From Callorhinus ursinus (lineage: Eukaryota; Chordata; Mammalia; Carnivora; Otariidae), in the NCBI RefSeq assembly GCF_003265705.1, contig NW_020313044.1, forward strand, positions 5,457,465 to 5,521,464: 64,000 nucleotides of DNA, written 5' to 3'. Made by a program: the position numbers and the translations under genes. A model generated the notes under the pieces. That model did not search any database, was not told the origin of the DNA, and saw only the letters and a list, made by a program, of their open reading frames with translations. Each line of letters starts with the position of its first letter. The stretch's first letter is position 1. Positions 58,022 through 64,000 of the stretch are shown piece by piece.

Positions 58022-58474
58022 GGAATTCTTAATCTCAGGAAACAAACTGAGGGTTTCTGGATTGGTGGGGGGTTGGAGGGATGAGGTGGCTGGGTGATAG
58101 ACAGTGGGGAGGGTATGTGCTGTGGTCAGCACTGTGAAGTGTGCAAGACTGTTGAATCACAGATCTGTACCTCTGAAGGAAATAATACATTATATGTTAA
58201 AAAAAAAAAAAAAGAAGATAGCAGGAGGGGAAGAATGAAGGGGGGGTAAATCGGAGGGGGATACGAACCATGAGAGACGATGGACTCTGAAAAACAAACT
58301 GAGGGTTCTAGAGGGGAGGGGGGTGGGGGGATGTGTTAGCCTGGTGCTGGGTATTAAAGAGGGCACGTTCTGCTTGGAGCAGTGGGTGTTATATACAAAC
58401 AATGAATCATGGAACACTACATCAAAAACTAATGATGTAATATATGGTGATTAACATAACATAAAAAAAAAAAA
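58022..58474 (+). mobile_element. L1 3' UTR and poly(A) tail
   Basis: G-rich 3' UTR containing 'gaggggaggggggtgggggg' and ending 'gatggtgattaacataacat'-like sequence ('gtgattaacataacataaaa') and an A-run. The G-runs could form a G-quadruplex on the sense strand, a known feature of L1 3' UTRs. The same 3' UTR type is present in the copies at 957, 3914, 8765 and 22663. Confidence 0.9.
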
Positions 58475-58972
58475 AGAAATGGAGAACGGTATTGTGATTT
58501 TCATGACCAGTTAAGATAACCTGTTTGGATCTTGTAAGTGAGGACTCACCTCTTACACCAGGAAGACTCCAAACCTGAAGGCGGGTCTCTTTCCCTGTAT
58601 GAATATGCTGCCCTTTTCATCAGTTCCTGGTATTGGTGCTAGGCTGGGTTAGCCAAGAGTGTAGAATAAATAAGGCTCCTACACTGCAAAACCTCTCCCT
58701 GAGATGGTTGGGCTGAGTGTGAACCACTCATTTACTATTGCTTTATTCTGTATCGATTGGATGCCCTTTTAGGTGCTAGGCAATGGGTAGGATATGGACT
58801 ATTTTACAGAGGCTCTCAGAAGTAGAGTAGTGAATTTTTAATATTGAAAGTATGGATTAGAATTAAGTAAAACCAGAGACTTCTTTTGATCACTTTGAGT
58901 TTACTTTGTATGCTTTCAGTACATTAGAGGTCTTGAGATTAGAAGAGGAATCTTAAGAGCCAGAGCTTTGAA

Positions 58973-59183
58973 GGATGCCTGGGTGGCTCAGTTCACACTC
59001 TGCATCTGCCTTCGGGTCAGGTTATGATCCCAGGGTACTGGGATCGAGCCCCATGTCCGTCTCCCTAACTCAGCGGGGAACCTTCTCCCTCTCCCTCTCT
59101 GACTGCCGCTCTGCTTGCTTGAGTGCATGTGCTCTCTCTCTCTCTCTGTCAAATAAATAAATAAATAAAATCTTAAAAAAAAG
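58973..59183 (+). mobile_element. Can-SINE
   Basis: 'ggatgcctgggtggctcagt', 'ggttatgatcccagggtact', 'gatcgagccccatg', a CT-rich part and an (AAATA)n tail. Flanks 'agccagagctttgaa' and 'aaccagtgctttaag' look like a degraded duplication. Confidence 0.92.
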
Positions 59184-59934
59184 TAGAACCAGTGCTTTAA
59201 GAACTTTTTCCTTCTATTGATTAGAATTCTTTAAGAAAGCTTGCTAGAATTATCTGTTAGTACATGTGGTGTAGCCTGGTGCTAGTGTCCTACCAAAAGC
59301 TACCCTTAATACTCTTCCTCCTAGCAGTGGGAGTCTTTAGTCTGTGAAGAGTGAAAAGGTCTCAGGAACACTTGCAGATTCCTAGAAATAGTGTCTTCCA
59401 TGTGTGTATTATTGTTTTTCCTGTCCCCTGAATGTTAAGATAAATTTTTCCAAATTTTAGCTCATTTTTAATACAAATCATCTGTATGCTGATTTGTTCA
59501 CTACATCTGTTTTTCTTCCTGTACATCTTTATATTAATTTTTAAATAACATTTTTTCTGATCAAAGGTTGTGAGTAGTGATTATAGCAAATTTGGAGAAA
59601 TACAAAAAGTGGAAAGAAGAAAATAAAGTCTTGCAGACCAGAGATAACCTTTACTGACCATTTTATCATACCATTAAAATATATTCTATAATATAAAATG
59701 TTTATAAAGGTGGAATCACACCGTGCATATATATTGCTTTTTAATAGGTTTTTTTCTCATGTAACACTACAGTCTATTTTCTTATGTCATTCAAGTTCTA
59801 GAGTGTGATTTTCTTTTTTTTCGGCCATGTATTGTGTAGATCCAACTTTTTAATCAGTCCCTTATTCTTGGATACATAGACTGATTGCAATTCGTCATTC
59901 TAGAAAGCACTCAGGCAAACATCCCCATAGGGGA

Positions 59935-60145
59935 TGCAAAGTTTAAAAGTATGCATTTTGGAGTTAGACAAGTTGCATTTCCACTGCTTATCCATTTGAC
60001 TTTACACAAATTATTTAAACATGTCTAGTCTTGTCTCATCATCTGTAATAACTCCTGCTTCTGTAATAACGTGAGGGTTAAAGGGAAGATGCTTATGGGT
60101 TGCTGAGTCTGAAAGCCTCTGCATGTTAGTAAATAAATGTTGGCT
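59935..60145 (+). repeat. MIR SINE
   Basis: 'ttggagttagacaagttgca', 'tgactttacacaaattattt', 'catcatctgtaataactcct' and 'gttagtaaataaatgttggc'. Confidence 0.7.
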
Positions 60146-60151
60146 GTTGTT

Positions 60152-60343
60152 TTTTTTTTTTAAGATTTTATTTATTTATTTGAGAGAGAGAATGAGATAG
60201 AGAGCACGAGAGGGAAGAGGGTCAGAGGGAGAAGCAGACTCCCTGCTGAGCAGGGAGCCGGATGCGGGACTCAATCCCGGGACTCCAGGATCATGACCCG
60301 AGGCGAAGGCAGTCGCTTAACCGACCGAGCCACCCAGGCGCCC
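60152..60343 (-). mobile_element. Can-SINE, minus strand
   Basis: 'taagattttatttatttatt', 'gaagcagactccctgctgag', 'ggatcatgacccgaggcgaa' and the head 'gagccacccaggcgccc'. Perfect duplication ggctgttgtt (60142-60151 and 60344-60353). CpGs are well kept, suggesting a young copy. Confidence 0.94.
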
Positions 60344-63079
60344 GGCTGTTGTTATTTTTAAGTTATATATGCATATTGAATGATTTCCCTAGGGTTTGTT
60401 TTAAGATGTTGAATTGCTGGACCATGGTATGTACATGTTTTCAAGGCCCTTGATTGATACCACATATCTGCTGTCAGTGGTTTGTGAAGTGCCCGTTACC
60501 TCATATCCTTGCCATACTCTTTATTACTTTTTTTTGCATATAAGTTACAAATATATTTTTAATGTATCTCTTTTTTATTTAACTTTGCATTTCTGTAGTT
60601 CTGGGTGAAGTTGGACATTCTCTCTGTGTTTCTTACTGATTTATTTTTCTTCTCTCCTGAATTGCCTGATTTTGTGTTCTTAGACTGTTTTTCTATTGGT
60701 GCATTCATCTTCTGATGGTAAGAATCTTTTAGATGTGGAGGCTATGTTACCAGTATTTTTTTGTATTTTGTCATTTATCTTGAACTTTATTTGTGGTACG
60801 TTTGTTTTTGTTTTATGAATATTTTAAATTTTTACAAAGTCTAGTCTTTTATGAAATCAGTCCTTTTCTTAGCTGAATTATGCCTTAAAAGACCTTCTCC
60901 ATCTAGGATTACAAAACCTTTTTGTTTTCTTTACATCCCATCAAGAATATTTGATGGAAACTGACTCTCCTTTTCCTTGAATACTTATCTGATGGACCAA
61001 TAACCATTTAATAAGAAAATTTCTCCCCTTCTACTACTTTTTAGTATCACTGTATAATCATTCTTTTATACATTTTAGGGTCTGTTGATGGAGTTTTTAC
61101 ATATGTTTTTCCAAAGGAAAACAAATTCTCTGTTATTCTGCAATTCTCAATCTTTAAAAAGAAGTTTTCTTCATTTTTTACATTTTCAATTTTTTTCTCC
61201 TGATTCTTTGTATGTTAGCAAAAATTCTCAAACTTGTACCCCATATCCATGTTATTTATTTAAATTTCTTTTAGGTTGAGTTTTTTTATCTGTTTATAAT
61301 GCAAACCTTAATTTTCTAATTGAGTTTTTTGTGTCTTTACTAACATATTTAGCTGTTTTCATTTATACTTTTCAGCCATGACCTTTATTATTTCAGTCTG
61401 TGTCTTCTTACTTTGATGCCTTATTTCACATTATCCATTAGTTTTCTGAATTTCATTTATAGTACAGAACAGGTGCTTTCTGAAATTTTGTTAGAGTGCT
61501 TTGGTCTTCATATTTTATGCCAAGTGTTTCATCAGCTTTTTAATATTTTTAATCAAACCTGAACACAGAGAAGTTTATAAATCTTTGCCATTAAATTCAC
61601 TGTGGCTAGGTTCTCCTTGTTCTGCTATTTTCCTGAACGCTATTAGAATCATTCTGTCACATGTATTGGAGGGCTGGTATATGTGAATCCATCCAACTTT
61701 CTGGTATTTTAAAATCTTTGTTTTAGTGTGGACCTATAAGCCTAAATAGATTTCTCCTGATTCTGCTGGTCATGGTTCTGGGAGAAGTAAACTTTATTCC
61801 TGGTTAATCAGAAGTATGCTGTGGTTCTTGGCTGTCACTCACATCTTTCTTCTAGGACTTTCTCCTTTCTGAATTCATTTCCCTTGATATAAAGGGATAT
61901 CCCTACACTGCTGTCCCCAGTCTAATTTCACTGCCTGAATTTTGATCTCAGGACAATTCTGGCTACTCCTGAAAGTACCTTCCCCTCTTTGTGCTGGGGT
62001 GGGGTGGGGGAAGTGCAGTGATGCTCCCTGGGGTGTCTTGGACTATGGTTTAGGGTGAGCAGAGGGCCATTGCCTACCACATGGTTCCTGCAAGTGGATT
62101 TTCCTCAGGGCCTCACCAAGTTCTGCCTGGTGGATATTCTTCTGGTGACAGGCAAAATGTTGACTGTGAACCTTATTGTGCTTTTGAAACTTCATTTCTC
62201 TTTTTTTGTGCATCTTTATTAGTATTTCACCATGGTGGTGAAAAAGTACAAATTCCATGTTGCTATTTTTTGTCATCTTGTAACTTTTTTTTTTTTTGAA
62301 TTAAAAAATTCATGTTTAAAGCGAGGTTAGTGCTACAGAGAATACCTGGAAGGTATTAGACTGCAAGGCTTTAAAGCACCAAATTACAATAGCATGCCTC
62401 ACCCACTGATCTCTGATCCCACCATGAGGTATCCTTCCTTACTCCTCTGAAGCCTTGAATATTTGTCTTTTATCTGTGCCCTTCTTTTCTCACATTCTCA
62501 TACAGCATAGCATAAATAAAGCAAGCAGAGATTCTTTCAGAAGAAATCCTAAAGTAATAGGATTCTCTATGTCGTTCTTCATGGCAACTTCTTAGATCTG
62601 AAGGCTTGTTTACTCATGAGTGGAAACAGCCCCACATTTGAAGACTATAGCTAGCCTCATGGAAGCATCGGTGCCATGTAATTCATTAACTTCCAATTTC
62701 ATCCACCAGTAAAAGGGAACAGACAGATGGTGCAGGACTGGGACATGATAGACTGTTGGGATGAAGGATTGATTGATCCTTCTTGGAGCTAGCAAGGTTG
62801 CTGTTAACCACAATCCTGAGTTCTCAGGGAATGGAGAGCCCGGATGTAAGCTCACCTTCCTCTCTGCACATCCTACCATCACTTTTGCTTATTGGAATGC
62901 TACGAGCAAGTTCTCATAAGACCAGGGATTTGACACAGTAAGAGCTTTCAGATGTCCGTACAGAAGTGGCTATGGATACTCTGGATTCTTAGGCACTTAG
63001 ATAGGGGATGTGATGCAAAGTATTAAGATGGATGACTTTTATAATCAGAAAATACAAATTTGCTTATGAAATTGCTATT

Positions 63080-63170
63080 AAATTAAATTATATATAAAAA
63101 TATATATAAATTATATATATAAATGTAAAATATAAAATATATTTATATAAATATAAAATTTATAAAATAA
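63080..63170. repeat. AT-rich low-complexity tract
   Basis: Almost pure A/T ('tatatataaattatatatat', 'aaatataaaatttataaaat'). The phrase ttgcttatgaaatt occurs on both sides (about 63060 and 63172), suggesting local slippage or duplication. Confidence 0.85.
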
Positions 63171-63326
63171 ATTGCTTATGAAATTAAATCTAGTCTTGAA
63201 AATAGGGTAAATGAAAAGTCTAATTTACATAGTGGATGATATTTATTTATAAACTTCTTCCTCAAAGATGTTATGGAGATGGAGAATGTGAAAGACTCAA
63301 GAAGATTTTGAAGACAGTAAAGAATG

Positions 63327-63522
63327 GGGTGCCTGGGTGGCTCAGTCAATTAAGCATCCACCTTCTGTTCAGGTCATGATCCCAGGGTCCTGGGATTGAG
63401 TCCCGTGTTGGGCTCCCTGCTCAACCGGGAACCTGTTTCTCCTTCTCTGTCTGCTCTTCCCCCCTACTTGTGTTCTCTCCCTCTTTTTCTCTCTCTCAAA
63501 TAAATAAAATCTTTTTAAAAAA
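63327..63522 (+). mobile_element. Can-SINE
   Basis: 'ggtgcctgggtggctcagtc', 'ggtcatgatcccagggtcct', a CT-rich part, 'caaataaataaaatcttttt'. Perfect 14-bp duplication aagacagtaaagaa (63313-63326 and 63523-63536). Confidence 0.95.
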
Positions 63523-63589
63523 AAGACAGTAAAGAAAATACAACTAACATTTACAGAAGGAAAAGATCACATGGTATTTCCTAAGGAAT

Positions 63590-64000
63590 GACATAAGATG
63601 AGTGGAACAGACAAGAGCATCTAGAAATAAGACCCACACATATATGGTCAGTTAATCTTTGATAAAAGTGTCACCATAGGTCTGTGAGGGAAAGGACAGT
63701 CGTTTCAACAGATGTACAGTTGGACATCTATATGGGAAAAATTCCATCTTTATCTTAAACTATATCTAAAAATTAACTCAAAGTGGATTATATTCCTAAA
63801 CCTAAGAGCTGAAACTATAAAACTTATAGAAGAAAACTTAGAAAATTTTGGTGACCTTTATTTAGAAAAGATGTCTTAAATAGACTATAAAAAGGAGGAA
63901 ACATAAAAGAAAAACCTGATAAACTAACCTTTATCCAAATAAAAAACTTGTACTCTTTAAAAGTTACTAAGAAAAAGAAATTGAGAGCTGCCGATGAGAA
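63590..64000 (+). mobile_element. Old L1 ORF2 fragment, cut by the window end
   Basis: 'agtggaacagacaagagcat', 'acacatatatggtcagttaa', 'acagtcgtttcaacagatgt', 'aaactataaaacttatagaa' and 'aaaacttgtactctttaaaa' are diverged ORF2 phrases on the plus strand. It continues past 64000. Confidence 0.75.

Larger units (their letters stand above)
51381..58474 (+). mobile_element. Full-length L1 retrotransposon, inactivated (7.1 kb)
   Basis: Complete from the 5' leader ('gagagggcggagcaagatgg') through a 1.8-kb 5' UTR, ORF1, ORF2, a G-rich 3' UTR and a poly(A) tail. It is bracketed by the 12-bp duplication agaaatggagaa (51369-51380 and 58475-58486). It lies in the same orientation as ARHGAP26. Both ORFs carry stops and frameshifts, and two catalytic positions are altered, so it cannot move on its own. 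Complete length with moderate decay suggests a copy from a carnivore-lineage L1 that was active well after the L1M pieces. Confidence 0.95.
59540..61100 (-). mobile_element. Old L1-like sequence, minus strand, interrupted
   Basis: 'cagagataacctttactgac', 'aatcagtcccttattcttgg', 'gattgatttattt'-like stretches, 'gactgtttttctattggtgc' and 'agaccttctccatctaggat' fit the reversed 3' half of an old L1. A MIR and a Can-SINE interrupt it. Confidence 0.5.
47208..64000 (+). other. ARHGAP26: ARHGAP26 intron downstream of the arginine-finger exon (5' part)
   Basis: The intron opens with gtgagt and runs past the window end. It is dominated by a 7.1-kb L1, with several Can-SINEs and old L1 pieces. Stretches without a recognised element are about 47208-48315, 49966-50274, 50499-51368, 58487-58970, 59184-59540 and 61100-63080. 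I see no coding exon in these; the next RhoGAP exon is not in the window. Confidence 0.85.

Overview
This is vertebrate nuclear DNA, a gene-poor stretch made of large introns full of transposons. Two signals point to a carnivoran. There are fifteen tRNA-derived Can-SINEs (an 'ggggcgcctgggtggctcag' head, a CT-rich middle and an AATAAA-rich tail). There are also many L1 copies with the carnivore type of 3' UTR. The L1 3' end ('ggaacactacatcaaaaa' followed by 'ctaatgatgta') looks more like an arctoid (bear, seal or mustelid) than a dog. That species-level guess is from memory and is inference.

The only gene I can support is ARHGAP26 (GRAF1, a Rho GTPase-activating protein), transcribed on the + strand. 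Three consecutive coding exons are present at 20011-20047, 42713-42778 and 47133-47207. They join in frame and encode the PH-to-RhoGAP linker and the start of the RhoGAP domain, including the arginine finger. Everything else is intron: 1-20010 (5' part of the intron not seen), 20048-42712, 42779-47132, and 47208 to the end of the window. The flanking exons lie outside the window.

Layout of the intron sequence. 1-10.4 kb is L1-rich: an L1 5' end at the left edge, two 3' L1 fragments in opposite orientation, a retrotransposed 3' end of 28S rRNA, and a young L1 inserted into an old L1. 10.4-20 kb is mostly unique, with SINEs, MIRs, a microsatellite and an unusual inverted duplication. 20-42.7 kb holds SINEs (some as close inverted pairs), MIRs, old L1 pieces and an unassigned ancient repeat. 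43.1-43.5 kb is a MER2-like Tigger element. 51.4-58.5 kb is a full-length but inactivated L1 with clear target-site duplications. The remainder is old L1 and SINE sequence.

I see no operon, CRISPR array, phage or other microbial system, and no evidence for an entirely new biological system. The items most worth a second look are the 28S rRNA retrocopy, the inverted 115-bp duplication at 18.4-19.1 kb, a long antisense ORF in the L1 5' UTR, the in-frame skippable exon carrying the catalytic arginine, and an unidentified roughly 90-codon ORF at 39.3 kb.
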